Positions 1 to 8,871 of a DNA stretch of 64,000 bases are shown one piece after another. The position numbers and the translations under genes were made by a program. Each line of letters begins with the position of its first letter. Position 1 is the first letter of the stretch. This DNA comes from Fusibacter_A sp965140735 (GTDB lineage: Bacteria > Bacillota > Clostridia > Peptostreptococcales > Acidaminobacteraceae): the NCBI GenBank assembly GCA_965140735.1, contig OZ223306.1, positions 2,480,001 through 2,544,000 of the forward strand, given 5' to 3'. The notes below the pieces were generated by a model. It saw only the letters and a list, made by a program, of their open reading frames with translations, was not told where the DNA came from and searched no databases.

Positions 1-1614
1 TGTCATTTCCCATCCAACAACTTTTTCTTTTACCATTAAAGTATTAGTGTAAGTGTAAACAGGAATATTAATATACTGTTCTTCCATCAATGAAGCTGCT
101 TTGTACAAATCATCAAATCTTTCTTGACCCGGAGCAGTTTTAGCCGTTTCAATTAAAGTATCATACTCAGCATTTTTCCAATGTGGGTAGTTCATTGGTG
201 AGTCTGATAAGAACATCCCAAGGTATGTCATTGGGTCAGAATAATCACCTAACCATCCAGCTCTAGCGATTTGGAAGTTCCCTTCACGTCTAGTATCTTG
301 GAATACAGCCCATTCTTGGTTAGTTAATGTCACATCGATGTTTAAGTTTTGTTTCCACATTTCTTGAACTGCTTCAGCAATTTTTTTGTGGTTTTCTGAA
401 GTGTTGTACATAAGTTCAACCTCAGGGAAACCTTCGCCATTTGGATATCCAGCTTCAGCTAATAAAGCTTGAGCTTCTTCGATTTGAGCTGTTTCAGCTA
501 ACCCAAATCCACCTAATTTTTCACTAAATAAGTTGCCATCAGCATCATAAGACGCAGGTGATACCATATTTAAAGCAGGTACTTGACCACCTTTAGTTAC
601 AGTTTCACAAATTGCTTTTCTATCAATTGCAAGTGATAAAGCTTTTCTCACATTGATATTGTCCATAGGTGCTTTTTCAGTATTTAAAGAATAGTAGTAA
701 GTACCATCTTGTGGTAAAATATAGAAAGTTGGATCTTCAGCAATAAGTCTTGGAATTTCTTCTGTTGGAGGTGTTGTAAGTGCATCTAAAGATCCACTTT
801 CATAAGCTGTCAAATAAGTTGACGCTTCTACGATCATAAGAGCTTCAATTCTTTCCAATTTAACTTGATCTGCTCTCCAATAGTTAGGGTTTTTAACAAG
901 AACTAATCTGTCCCCACCAACATATGATTCAAGCATAAAAGGACCATTTACAATTGAAGCAGCTGGATCAGTCGCCCAAGCACCATCAGCACCTTTAGCT
1001 ACTGAATCTTCTCTTACAGGGAAGAAAGTATAGAATGCTGTTAAACCTAAGAAGTATGGTGTTGGTGCTTTTAAAGTAACTTCAAAAGTTTTTTCATCAA
1101 TTGCTTTAAATGAATCTACGTTTGCTTCATCAAAGATCCATGCATATTCTGACGCAGTTTCTTCAGCTAAAACTCTATTCCATGCCCACTCAAAATCTTG
1201 AGCAGTTACAGCTTTACCGTCAGACCATTTAGCATCTCTTAATTTAAATGTGTAAACTAAACCATCATCGCTCATAGTGTAGCTTTCAGCCATAGCTGGT
1301 TCTAATTTACCGTTAATTTCTCTCATTAACCCTTCGAACATGTTGTTGATAACATGACCGCCGTCATTTGCAGCATTTAAACCTGGATCGATTGTTTTTG
1401 GTTCTGAACCGATATTCCAGTATAAGACTTGCTCAACATCAGCTGCTGGCTCCGCTGCTGGTTCTGCTGCTGGCTCCGCTGCTGGTTCTGCAGCTGGTTC
1501 TGCTGCTGGTGTTGCAGCTGGTTCAGTTGGTTCTGCTGGCTTAGAACCGCAACCAATGAACATACTTGCTACTAACATTACAACTAATAATAATGCTAAA
1601 TTTCTTTTAAACAA
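1..1614 (-). CDS. oppA: Oligopeptide ABC transporter substrate-binding lipoprotein (partial, 3' end outside window)
   Basis: The extracellular peptide-binding lipoprotein of the Opp importer (SBP_bac_5 family). The start is a TTG at 1614 with a GGAGGGG site six bases upstream (1621-1627). The N-terminus is a signal peptide with a lipobox ending at FIGC (Cys22), then a low-complexity linker of repeated EPAA units. The mature domain shows family hallmarks: an LYWNIGSEPKTIDP strand, a LRDAKWSDGKAVTAQDFEW motif, and NVRKALSLAIDRKAI. The 538 codons seen have no stop, so the C-terminus lies beyond base 1. It follows oppF by about 330 bases and has its own candidate promoters, as expected for a binding protein made in excess over the permease. 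Identity is firm; peptide specificity cannot be read. Confidence 0.93.
   Translation of the reverse strand, partial: MFKRNLALLLVVMLVASMFIGCGSKPAEPTEPAATPAAEPAAEPAAEPAAEPAAEPAADVEQVLYWNIGSEPKTIDPGLNAANDGGHVINNMFEGLMREINGKLEPAMAESYTMSDDGLVYTFKLRDAKWSDGKAVTAQDFEWAWNRVLAEETASEYAWIFDEANVDSFKAIDEKTFEVTLKAPTPYFLGLTAFYTFFPVREDSVAKGADGAWATDPAASIVNGPFMLESYVGGDRLVLVKNPNYWRADQVKLERIEALMIVEASTYLTAYESGSLDALTTPPTEEIPRLIAEDPTFYILPQDGTYYYSLNTEKAPMDNINVRKALSLAIDRKAICETVTKGGQVPALNMVSPASYDADGNLFSEKLGGFGLAETAQIEEAQALLAEAGYPNGEGFPEVELMYNTSENHKKIAEAVQEMWKQNLNIDVTLTNQEWAVFQDTRREGNFQIARAGWLGDYSDPMTYLGMFLSDSPMNYPHWKNAEYDTLIETAKTAPGQERFDDLYKAASLMEEQYINIPVYTYTNTLMVKEKVVGWEMT
1438..1510 (-). repeat. 12-bp tandem repeats encoding EPAA linker
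   Basis: About five and a half 12-base units, each coding Glu-Pro-Ala-Ala with small synonymous differences, lie just after the lipobox of OppA. They make a flexible acidic Pro/Ala spacer between the lipid anchor and the binding domain. Such tracts vary in copy number between strains by slippage. Confidence 0.8.
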
Positions 1615-1775
1615 AATAATCCCCTCCAATGTCTTTTTGAGTTTTGTATAAGATGGACGCCCTGTAGTGCACGCCATAATTAAGATACTTCGAATAAATT
1701 CGATTCATATCCGCTCTCTTATACATTTTCTTAAAACTATTAACTTTTTATATAAACGTGCTTGGACCTGTGCCC

Positions 1776-1793
1776 AAGCAACATTCATACCAA
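1776..1793 (-). promoter_or_regulatory. Candidate sigma-54 (-24/-12) promoter for oppA
   Basis: Read on the minus strand, TTGGTATGAATGTTGCTT has GG and GC separated by ten bases and fits YTGGCAYRNNNNTTGCW with one mismatch. It lies about 160 bases upstream of the oppA start. An 8-bp inverted repeat with a 6-bp spacer (1798-1819) lies just upstream. No activator gene is seen in the window. Confidence 0.45.
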
Positions 1794-1797
1794 TTTT

Positions 1798-1819
1798 GTA
1801 ACAATTTGATTATTGTTAC
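1798..1819. promoter_or_regulatory. Inverted repeat upstream of oppA (possible operator)
   Basis: Perfect 8-bp arms GTAACAAT/ATTGTTAC separated by six bases. It sits between the sigma-A-like promoter at 1861-1889 and the sigma-54-like site at 1776-1793, a fit place for a regulator. There is no T-run to make it a terminator. Confidence 0.4.
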
Positions 1820-1860
1820 ACACTTTTAATCATATCGTTAACTTTTTTTAACATAACCAT

Positions 1861-1889
1861 ATTATAATATATATTCTTAGATTTTTCAA
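1861..1889 (-). promoter_or_regulatory. Sigma-A promoter for oppA
   Basis: TTGAAA at 1884-1889 and a perfect TATAAT at 1861-1866 are separated by 17 bases. The predicted leader to the oppA start is about 240 nt and contains a small hairpin at 1761-1778. Confidence 0.65.
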
Positions 1890-1945
1890 ACTAAAAAGTC
1901 ATTTACCACCAGTAAAAAACTTGTTAATTTTTAAACAACTTCCAA

Positions 1946-2935
1946 TTAAAATTTTTCATCCATAAGGTGACAAGCCACAAAGTGTTCTGGTTCAACTTCT
2001 CTAAGCTCTGGCTCAATTTCTTTGCATTTATCAAAAGCATAAATACAACGTGTTCTAAATCTACAACCCGATGGCGGATCAATAGGACTAGGTACATCCC
2101 CTTGAAGTATAATACGCTGTTTTGCTCTTGTCACTTCGGGATCAGGAATCGGAATTGCTGATAACAAAGCTTGAGTATAAGGATGAAGTGGTTTTTCGTA
2201 GAGTTTATTACTCTCTGCAATTTCCGCCATTTTTCCAAGATACATAACGCCAATACGATCAGAAATATGTTTAACCATAGAAAGGTCATGTGCAATAAAG
2301 AGATAAGTTAATCCAAATTCCTTTTGAAGATCTTCAAGCATATTGACAACTTGAGCTTGAATCGAAACATCGAGTGCAGAAATAGGCTCATCGCATATAA
2401 TAAAATCTGGATTTACTGCAAGTGCTCTTGCTATACCAATACGTTGTCTCTGTCCACCTGAAAATTCATGTGGATATCGACTCGCATGCATTTTAGAAAG
2501 ACCTACACGCTCAAGCAAGTCAAAAATTCTTTCTTGTCTCTCCTTACCTGAAGCTAAACCATGAATATCAAGTGGTTCTCCAATGATATCAGAAACAGTC
2601 ATTCTCGTATTTAGAGATGCATAAGGATCCTGAAAAATCATTTGAATTTTCTTTCTAAAAGGTTTAAGTTCATGCTCGCTCATTTGACCAATTTCAGCAC
2701 CCTCAAAAATGACTTCACCATCAGTGACATCATAGAGTCTAATAATTGTTCGACCCGTTGTGGATTTACCACAACCTGATTCACCAACTAGACCAAGAGT
2801 TTCTCCTCTATAGATCTTAAAACTAATATCATCGACTGCTTTAACGTATTTGATATTTTTACGAATAATACCTTTATCTACTTTAAAATATTTTTTGAGG
2901 TTTTTTACTTCCAACAATACTTCTTTTTCAGCCAT
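1946..2935 (-). CDS. oppF: Oligopeptide ABC transporter ATP-binding protein OppF
   Basis: Second ATPase of the peptide importer, working at the inner face of the membrane with OppD. Visible motifs are Walker A GESGCGKST at residues 51-59, signature SGGQRQ at 159-164 and Walker B FIICDEP at 178-184. The C-terminal Oligo_HPY extension carries the Cys-rich GCRFRTRC...KC...C cluster typical of OppD/OppF/DppF. The length of 329 residues is normal. Its start codon overlaps the oppD stop region, and the ribosome site AGAGAGGTG lies inside the end of oppD, so translation is probably coupled. The OppF rather than DppF assignment is by gene order only. Confidence 0.95.
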   Translation of the reverse strand: MAEKEVLLEVKNLKKYFKVDKGIIRKNIKYVKAVDDISFKIYRGETLGLVGESGCGKSTTGRTIIRLYDVTDGEVIFEGAEIGQMSEHELKPFRKKIQMIFQDPYASLNTRMTVSDIIGEPLDIHGLASGKERQERIFDLLERVGLSKMHASRYPHEFSGGQRQRIGIARALAVNPDFIICDEPISALDVSIQAQVVNMLEDLQKEFGLTYLFIAHDLSMVKHISDRIGVMYLGKMAEIAESNKLYEKPLHPYTQALLSAIPIPDPEVTRAKQRIILQGDVPSPIDPPSGCRFRTRCIYAFDKCKEIEPELREVEPEHFVACHLMDEKF

Positions 2936-3954
2936 TATTTGTCACCTCTCTTTACACCGCCAGTAGTTTCCACTGCTGGTGCTTCTGGATCTAATAACCA
3001 ACATGCAGCACGATGACCTTCATTTGTCACATAAAACTTAGGTGCTTCATTAACACAAATCTGCATAGCATATGGGCACCTTGTTGCAAACGGACACCCT
3101 GTCGGTGGATTCAATAAGTCAGGTGGTGTACCAGGAATCGGAATCAATCGATGTTTTTCGTTGAGATCAAGTCTTGGAATTGATTTGATTAGACCCATCG
3201 TATATGGATGAGTAGGATTATAGAATACATCTTCTGAGGTTCCTTCTTCCATAATCAAACCGCCATACATAACGACAATTCGACTACAAACATCTGCAAC
3301 AACCCCTAAATCATGTGTAATCAATATAATCGCTGTATTTACTTTATCTTTTAATTCTTTTAATAGCTCTAATATCTGAGCTTGAATTGTAACATCAAGC
3401 GCTGTTGTTGGTTCATCTGCAATGAGCAAATCAGGTTGACAAGAAAGTGCAATGGCGATCATCGCTCTCTGTCTCATTCCGCCTGAAAACTCATGCGGGA
3501 AGTTGTCTACTCTTTGCTCAGGTGATGGAATCCCAACTAATGTCAGCATCTCTATCGCCTTTGCTCTTGCATCCGTTTTGGATAAGCCTTGATGCTTGAT
3601 CACGGCTTCCATGATCTGATTTCCAATCGTATAAACTGGATTAAGCGATGTCATTGGATCTTGGAAGATCATCGCAATTTGATCTCCACGAATACTCATC
3701 ATTTCTTTATTAGATTTAGTCACTAAATCTTCACCTTTGAACATGATTTGTCCAGATTTAACTTTACCAGGATGTTGCAACAGTTTCATAACTGAGAGTG
3801 ATGTAACGGACTTTCCGCTACCTGACTCCCCAACGATGCCTAACGCTTCGCCTTTATCTAGGTGAAAACTCACCCCTCTTATCGCCTGTACTTCTCCTAA
3901 ATGCGTATAGAAAGAAGTATAAAGCTCTTTTACGTCTAATAATTTTTCACTCAT
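2935..3954 (-). CDS. oppD: Oligopeptide ABC transporter ATP-binding protein OppD
   Basis: First ATPase of the importer. Walker A GESGSGKS at residues 42-49, signature SGGMRQ at 157-162 and Walker B LLIADEP at 176-182 are intact. The Oligo_HPY C-terminus contains the CPFATRCPYAMQIC cysteine cluster. At 339 residues it is of normal length. The site AAGGAG precedes the ATG by eight bases. It lies between oppC and oppF with gaps of under 15 bases, so it is part of one transcript. Confidence 0.95.
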   Translation of the reverse strand: MSEKLLDVKELYTSFYTHLGEVQAIRGVSFHLDKGEALGIVGESGSGKSVTSLSVMKLLQHPGKVKSGQIMFKGEDLVTKSNKEMMSIRGDQIAMIFQDPMTSLNPVYTIGNQIMEAVIKHQGLSKTDARAKAIEMLTLVGIPSPEQRVDNFPHEFSGGMRQRAMIAIALSCQPDLLIADEPTTALDVTIQAQILELLKELKDKVNTAIILITHDLGVVADVCSRIVVMYGGLIMEEGTSEDVFYNPTHPYTMGLIKSIPRLDLNEKHRLIPIPGTPPDLLNPPTGCPFATRCPYAMQICVNEAPKFYVTNEGHRAACWLLDPEAPAVETTGGVKRGDK

Positions 3955-3968
3955 TGTCAGACTCCTTC

Positions 3969-5156
3969 CTATTTACGTAATCTTGGGTCAAGTGCATCTC
4001 TTAGACCATCGCCTAAGAAGTTAAATGCAAGTACTGTCAAAGAAATAAATGCCGATGGATAAAGCAACTGATATGCATAAGATCTTAAACCTGGTACTGC
4101 ATCATTTGCAAGTGTTCCCCAAGAAGCCATCGGTGCATTTACACCAAGACCAATGAAACTTAGGAATGCTTCTGTAAAGATTGCATTTGGAATCATCATA
4201 GCAAGTGAAACAATAATTGGACCAAGTGCATTTGGAATAAGATGTCTAATCATTATTCTCCAAGTACTCGCACCAATTGTTCGTGCAGCAAGTACAAATT
4301 CTTGTTCTTTAATACTGAGAACTTGTCCACGAACAATACGTGCCATTCTTACCCAGTATACTGAACCAAGTGCTATACAAATTGTTTTAAGACCAGGGCC
4401 AATAACAACCATGAGCATAATAACATATAGTAGCAGCGGTACAGTGGAAACAACATCGACAATTCTCATCATGACATTATCTACTTTGCCACCAATATAC
4501 CCTGAAATCCCGCCATATAACACCCCTATGAAGAACTGAACCATAGTTGCAATAAATGCGATTAGAAGCGAAATTCTAGCACCATATACAAGTCTTGCAA
4601 ATAAATCTCTTCCAAGACCATCTGTACCAAAACGATAAACGCCATTAAATATTTTATCTGTTGGCACTGTGTACACTTTATCATCTACAAGCAATTGAAA
4701 TTTAATTGCATCAGGGTCTTTTGATTTCTTTGCTTTTGCTGCAAAACTGTAATCTACCGTGACATCTCTACCCTCAACTGTGTAATGATTTTGCTTTTTT
4801 AACATATCTTTATTCGCCAGAGGCAAATCTAACTTTTCAATAGTCTTTCCATCAGCGGCAATTTGATAAAGCGTGTATTCTTTATGAACATAAAGTATAA
4901 GGCCATCGCCCACATCAAACACCTCAAGTTTAGGCGGTAGATTTGACATATCTAAATCTTGATCCGAGTAAGACCAATCCGTAAAAGCATTTCCGAAAGC
5001 TGCGAATAAGATCAATAAAAATATAACACTAAGCCCCAACATTGATAAGACATTCTTTTTAAGACGTCTCCACGCATCTTGCCAGTAGGTTAAACTCGGG
5101 CGAACGCTTTCTTTAATAATTTCTTGCTTTGAGAGTTTCTCCCATTTATTCGACAT
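3969..5156 (-). CDS. oppC: Oligopeptide ABC transporter permease OppC
   Basis: Membrane permease half of the peptide importer. After an N-terminal cytoplasmic stretch and TM1 (about residues 37-57) there is an extracellular insertion of roughly 110 residues, rich in Lys, Asp and Tyr, before the permease core begins at the GTDGLGRDLFARLVYGARISL motif. The EAA loop reads EFVLAARTIGASTWRIMIRHLIPN. The insertion makes the protein 395 residues instead of about 300. Enlarged extracellular loops of this kind occur in other Firmicutes OppC proteins. The site GGAGGG lies upstream of the ATG at 5156. Confidence 0.93.
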   Translation of the reverse strand: MSNKWEKLSKQEIIKESVRPSLTYWQDAWRRLKKNVLSMLGLSVIFLLILFAAFGNAFTDWSYSDQDLDMSNLPPKLEVFDVGDGLILYVHKEYTLYQIAADGKTIEKLDLPLANKDMLKKQNHYTVEGRDVTVDYSFAAKAKKSKDPDAIKFQLLVDDKVYTVPTDKIFNGVYRFGTDGLGRDLFARLVYGARISLLIAFIATMVQFFIGVLYGGISGYIGGKVDNVMMRIVDVVSTVPLLLYVIMLMVVIGPGLKTICIALGSVYWVRMARIVRGQVLSIKEQEFVLAARTIGASTWRIMIRHLIPNALGPIIVSLAMMIPNAIFTEAFLSFIGLGVNAPMASWGTLANDAVPGLRSYAYQLLYPSAFISLTVLAFNFLGDGLRDALDPRLRK

Positions 5157-5168
5157 TGCTATTCCCTC

Positions 5169-6089
5169 CTAATCACCTAATTTTATCCTTGGATCGATAA
5201 TACCATATGCGATATCGACAAGGAATATCATAAAGATCGCAAATGCTGCGTAGAATATTGTTGTTCCCATAATCATTGTATAATCACGGTTACCAACACT
5301 TTCCACGAAGAGTTTACCCATTCCTGGAATAGCAAATATTTTTTCAATAACAAATGATCCAGTTAAAATCGATGCAATTGTTGGTCCCATATAAGTGATC
5401 ACTGGAATCAAAGAGTTTTTAAGCGCATGCTTAAAGATTACCCTAAATTCTGACAACCCTTTAGCTCTTGCTGTCCTAATATAATCTTGCTGCATAACTT
5501 CAAGCAAGCTTGATCTTGATAGCCTCGCCACAAACGAAAGTGAAAAACCAGCAAGTGCTAAACATGGTCCAACATAAGCTTTAATTTCTCCTAAACCGTA
5601 GGCGGGTGCCCATCCCAGCTTCTCGGCAAACACATATATATATATCGTCGCCACAACGAAACTTGGTACAGCAACCCCCAGAGTCGCCAGCACGGTTACT
5701 ATATAATCAGGGACTTTGTTCTGATACAGTGCGGATATAATACCCGCTGGAACACCAAATAGAATAACAAGTAAAGAGGCAATCCCACCTATTTTTGCTG
5801 ATATCGGGAAACCTTCTTTCATTTTGTCCCATACAAAGATTCCCGGTCTTGAAAATGATGGTCCAAAATCTAACACGACAACCCCTTGAAGATAATCAAC
5901 ATATTGTTTCCATAGAGGATCATTTAAATGATACTTCTCGTTTAATGCTTCAAGCACTTTTGCAGTCGGCTCTTTCTCTCGTGAAAATGGCCCACCTGGA
6001 ATTGCATGCATTAAGAAGAACGTTATTGTGACTACAAACCACAATGTTATAACCATAGATATTAATCTTCTTACAATGTATTTGCCCAA
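5169..6089 (-). CDS. oppB: Oligopeptide ABC transporter permease OppB
   Basis: The other permease half, 306 residues from the chosen start. It opens with GKYIVRRLISMVITLWFVVTITF, the standard OppB first helix, and has the DPLWKQYVDYL loop and the EAA motif DYIRTARAKGLSEFRVIFKHALKNSL. I place the start at a TTG at 6089, because AAAGGAG sits nine bases before it; a longer reading to 6125 would place this ribosome site inside the gene. It is the first gene of oppBCDF, with a sigma-A promoter at 6326-6354. Confidence 0.93.
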   Translation of the reverse strand: MGKYIVRRLISMVITLWFVVTITFFLMHAIPGGPFSREKEPTAKVLEALNEKYHLNDPLWKQYVDYLQGVVVLDFGPSFSRPGIFVWDKMKEGFPISAKIGGIASLLVILFGVPAGIISALYQNKVPDYIVTVLATLGVAVPSFVVATIYIYVFAEKLGWAPAYGLGEIKAYVGPCLALAGFSLSFVARLSRSSLLEVMQQDYIRTARAKGLSEFRVIFKHALKNSLIPVITYMGPTIASILTGSFVIEKIFAIPGMGKLFVESVGNRDYTMIMGTTIFYAAFAIFMIFLVDIAYGIIDPRIKLGD

Positions 6090-6834
6090 ACCCTTACACT
6101 CCTTTCGAATTTTCAGAAAAATCACACTATTTAAAATATGATTCTATTCCTTTATTCAACTTTATAATTCTCTCTACTTTGACACCTTTTATTTATTCAA
6201 TTGCATTTTCATTTGAATAATTAATTATAATTGCAGTTATCCGAATAAAAAGTGTCACTTCATTAGAATGTTAAATTGTGAACAATATGTGAATAGAAAA
6301 ATATTTCTGTAATGCGTTTGTACTAATAATACTCTAAATCGCTCTATTTTTCAATGTCTCTGATCATTTTCAAGTATGAATATATTGTAACAAATCTGTA
6401 GTACAGGTTCGTATCTGTGTGATAGAACATTTAACATCCCATAAAAATTAATTTGTACACTATTCTAACAAATGAATTTTAAGCACTATAGATCTTTCAT
6501 TTTGAGGAGATGTTACGTTTCATTAATCTCATAATTGCATTTACGACACACACTCATTTCATTTAATTTATTTTGATATATCTTTTAGTTACTAGAACGA
6601 CATACTTTTGGTTCAAAGCAATGCTTTTGTATATTCATTCACTACCTTTTATAGGCATACACTTTTATATCACAAAACCTCCATCTAGGTTCAAAAATAG
6701 CGAAAATCCACACCTAATAAATAGGTACTAGAAAGTTATTTTTGTTTATAGATAGAGGTTCATTAAAAAACGAAATCTATTTTATTTCACTTTAATTCAT
6801 TTTAATTTACATTTATTCATCCTGTGTTATCCCT
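6090..6834. other. Long AT-rich intergenic region between ligA and oppB
   Basis: About 745 bases without a credible gene. It holds the opp promoter at 6326-6354 and a leader of some 230 bases. The half next to ligA has short repeated ATGAATTAAA-like tracts but no clear hairpin terminator. I see no coding remnant or recognised riboswitch. Confidence 0.6.
6326..6354 (-). promoter_or_regulatory. Sigma-A promoter of the opp operon
   Basis: TTGAAA at 6349-6354, a 17-base spacer, and TATTAT at 6326-6331. It lies about 240 bases before the oppB start. Confidence 0.6.
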
Positions 6835-8844
6835 TTAAAAACCATTTAAAATAGCATCAAATTCTGCTTCTGAGATGATCCTGATCCCTAAAGATTTGGC
6901 TTTTTCTTCTTTAGATCCTGCATTTTCTCCAGCGACAACAATATCGGTTTTTTTAGAAACACTTCCACTGGCCTTTCCGCCTTGAGATTCAATAATACTC
7001 TTAATCTCATCGCGGGTATATTTTTGCATTGTGCCAGTGACAACCACTGTCTTTCCTGAGAAGACACCTTCTTGATCTATTGTTTGGGCACTCTTTAGAT
7101 CAACACCAAGTGTTTTTAACCGCTCAAGTTGTGCTTTGAACTCTACATCAGAAAGCGTGTTCAATAGGCTATTCGCCATCTTATCACCGAAGTCACTTAT
7201 ATGCGTCAGAGTTTCAAAGTCAGCTTTGAGCAGTTCATCCAATGAGCCAAAATACTGTGCAAGCGATTTAGCAGCTTTCTCCCCAATTAGAGGAATGCCA
7301 AGCCCATGAATTAAACGGTATAGATCATTATTTTTACTCTGCTCAATTGCTTCAAGCATATTCTCAACAGATTTTTCACCAAGACGCTCAATTGCAATGA
7401 GGGCATCTCTTCTTTCTGACAAACAATATAAATCGGGAATATTTTCAATTAAATTGTGTTCAATCAAGGTGTCAATTACGGATTCGCCTACACCATCAAT
7501 ATTCATCGCATTTCTCGAAACAAAGTGTGCTAATTTGCGTTTGATCTTTGCTGGACACGCCTCGTTTGGACATCTCACCGCTGCTTCGCCTTCAATCTGA
7601 ATAACCTTTGTTCCACAAATAGGACAAGTCACTGGAAACTCATAAACTTCTGTTTCATCAGGTCTTTGGTCCATTTTAACACTGACAACAGCTGGTATTA
7701 CATCCCCCGCCTTCTGAATATAAACTGTATCGCCTATACGAATGTCCTTTTCTGCAATATATGCTTTGTTGTGAAGCGTGGCTCTACTGATTAAAGAACC
7801 CGCAACTCTAACTGGATTAAATTCTGCAAGCGGTGTCAATACACCTGTACGCCCTACTTGAACTCTAATTTCGGTTATAATTGTCTCTGCAAGTTCTGCT
7901 GGAAATTTATAAGCAATTGCCCATTTAGGACTTTTAGCGGTGACCCCTAAATGTCTTCTTTGTTCAAAATTATCCACTTTGACCACCAAACCATCGATTT
8001 CAAAAGGCAATTGATGACGTTCTTCAATCATCTGATCACAGTAACGAATAACCGATTCGATCTCATCGAACTTGACTGGTGTTACCATTTTAAAACCCAT
8101 CGACCTTAGCTTTTCAAAACTCTCAAAATGAGAGGTTAAAGATAAATTCTGACTGCTAGAAATGACTTCAAAGACAAATATATCCAGAGGTCTTGATGCT
8201 GCAATTTTAGAGTCTAACTGTCTGAGCGATCCTGCCGCTGCATTTCTTGGGTTTGCAAAAGCCTCTTTTCCCATCAAAATCTGAGTTTCATTTAATTTTT
8301 TAAAACCGATTTTAGGCATAAAAACTTCGCCTCTAACCACTAGGTCTACAGCTTCTTCTGTCTTTAGCTTCAAGGGAATTGATTTGATGGTCCTTACGTT
8401 GTTCGTCACTTCCTCGCCCACAACACCATTGCCTCTTGTGGCTCCTGTCACCAATGTACCTTCTACATACTTAAGTGCCACAGTTAAACCATCAATTTTA
8501 AACTCCACAACATAGGATACTTCACCATTGACTTCTTTTTTCACACGTTTATCAAATTCTCTCAAATCTTCTGCATTAAATGCATTATCTAAACTCAACA
8601 AAGGGATATCATGCGTTATTTTAGTAAAGCCTTCAAGAACTTCCCCGCCCACGCGTTTAGTCGGAGAATGAGGCGAATCAAATTCTGGGTATTGCGCTTC
8701 GAGTTCTTTTAACGCTTTCATAAGCATATCGTATTCATTATCTGTAATCTCTGGTTTATCTAAAACATAGTAGTTGTAATTGTGCTGCTCCAATTGTTGT
8801 CTCAAAGACTCAATTTTTTGACCAATTTTCAAATCTTCTTTCAT
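6835..8844 (-). CDS. ligA: NAD-dependent DNA ligase LigA
   Basis: Seals nicks in duplex DNA with NAD+ in replication and repair. The order of domains is complete: Ia (YYVLD...ITDNEYD), adenylation domain with the nucleophile Lys116 in the KxDG motif, OB fold (VGRTGVLTPLAEFNPV), a four-Cys zinc finger (CPICG...CPNEAC), helix-hairpin-helix repeats, and a C-terminal BRCT domain from GVFSGKTVVVTG. Length 669 is typical. A GAGGG site precedes the ATG. It follows pcrA by 27 bases, the usual pcrA-ligA arrangement of Firmicutes. Confidence 0.98.
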   Translation of the reverse strand: MKEDLKIGQKIESLRQQLEQHNYNYYVLDKPEITDNEYDMLMKALKELEAQYPEFDSPHSPTKRVGGEVLEGFTKITHDIPLLSLDNAFNAEDLREFDKRVKKEVNGEVSYVVEFKIDGLTVALKYVEGTLVTGATRGNGVVGEEVTNNVRTIKSIPLKLKTEEAVDLVVRGEVFMPKIGFKKLNETQILMGKEAFANPRNAAAGSLRQLDSKIAASRPLDIFVFEVISSSQNLSLTSHFESFEKLRSMGFKMVTPVKFDEIESVIRYCDQMIEERHQLPFEIDGLVVKVDNFEQRRHLGVTAKSPKWAIAYKFPAELAETIITEIRVQVGRTGVLTPLAEFNPVRVAGSLISRATLHNKAYIAEKDIRIGDTVYIQKAGDVIPAVVSVKMDQRPDETEVYEFPVTCPICGTKVIQIEGEAAVRCPNEACPAKIKRKLAHFVSRNAMNIDGVGESVIDTLIEHNLIENIPDLYCLSERRDALIAIERLGEKSVENMLEAIEQSKNNDLYRLIHGLGIPLIGEKAAKSLAQYFGSLDELLKADFETLTHISDFGDKMANSLLNTLSDVEFKAQLERLKTLGVDLKSAQTIDQEGVFSGKTVVVTGTMQKYTRDEIKSIIESQGGKASGSVSKKTDIVVAGENAGSKEEKAKSLGIRIISEAEFDAILNGF

Positions 8845-8871
8845 ACTATTAGTCCCTCAATTCATTTTTTA

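Noticed and set aside
1438..1510. CRISPR-like repeats
   Set aside because: They are 12-bp tandem coding repeats without spacers, encoding EPAA.
4153..4539. 128-codon plus-strand ORF opposite oppC
   Set aside because: Antisense shadow of a confidently identified permease gene.
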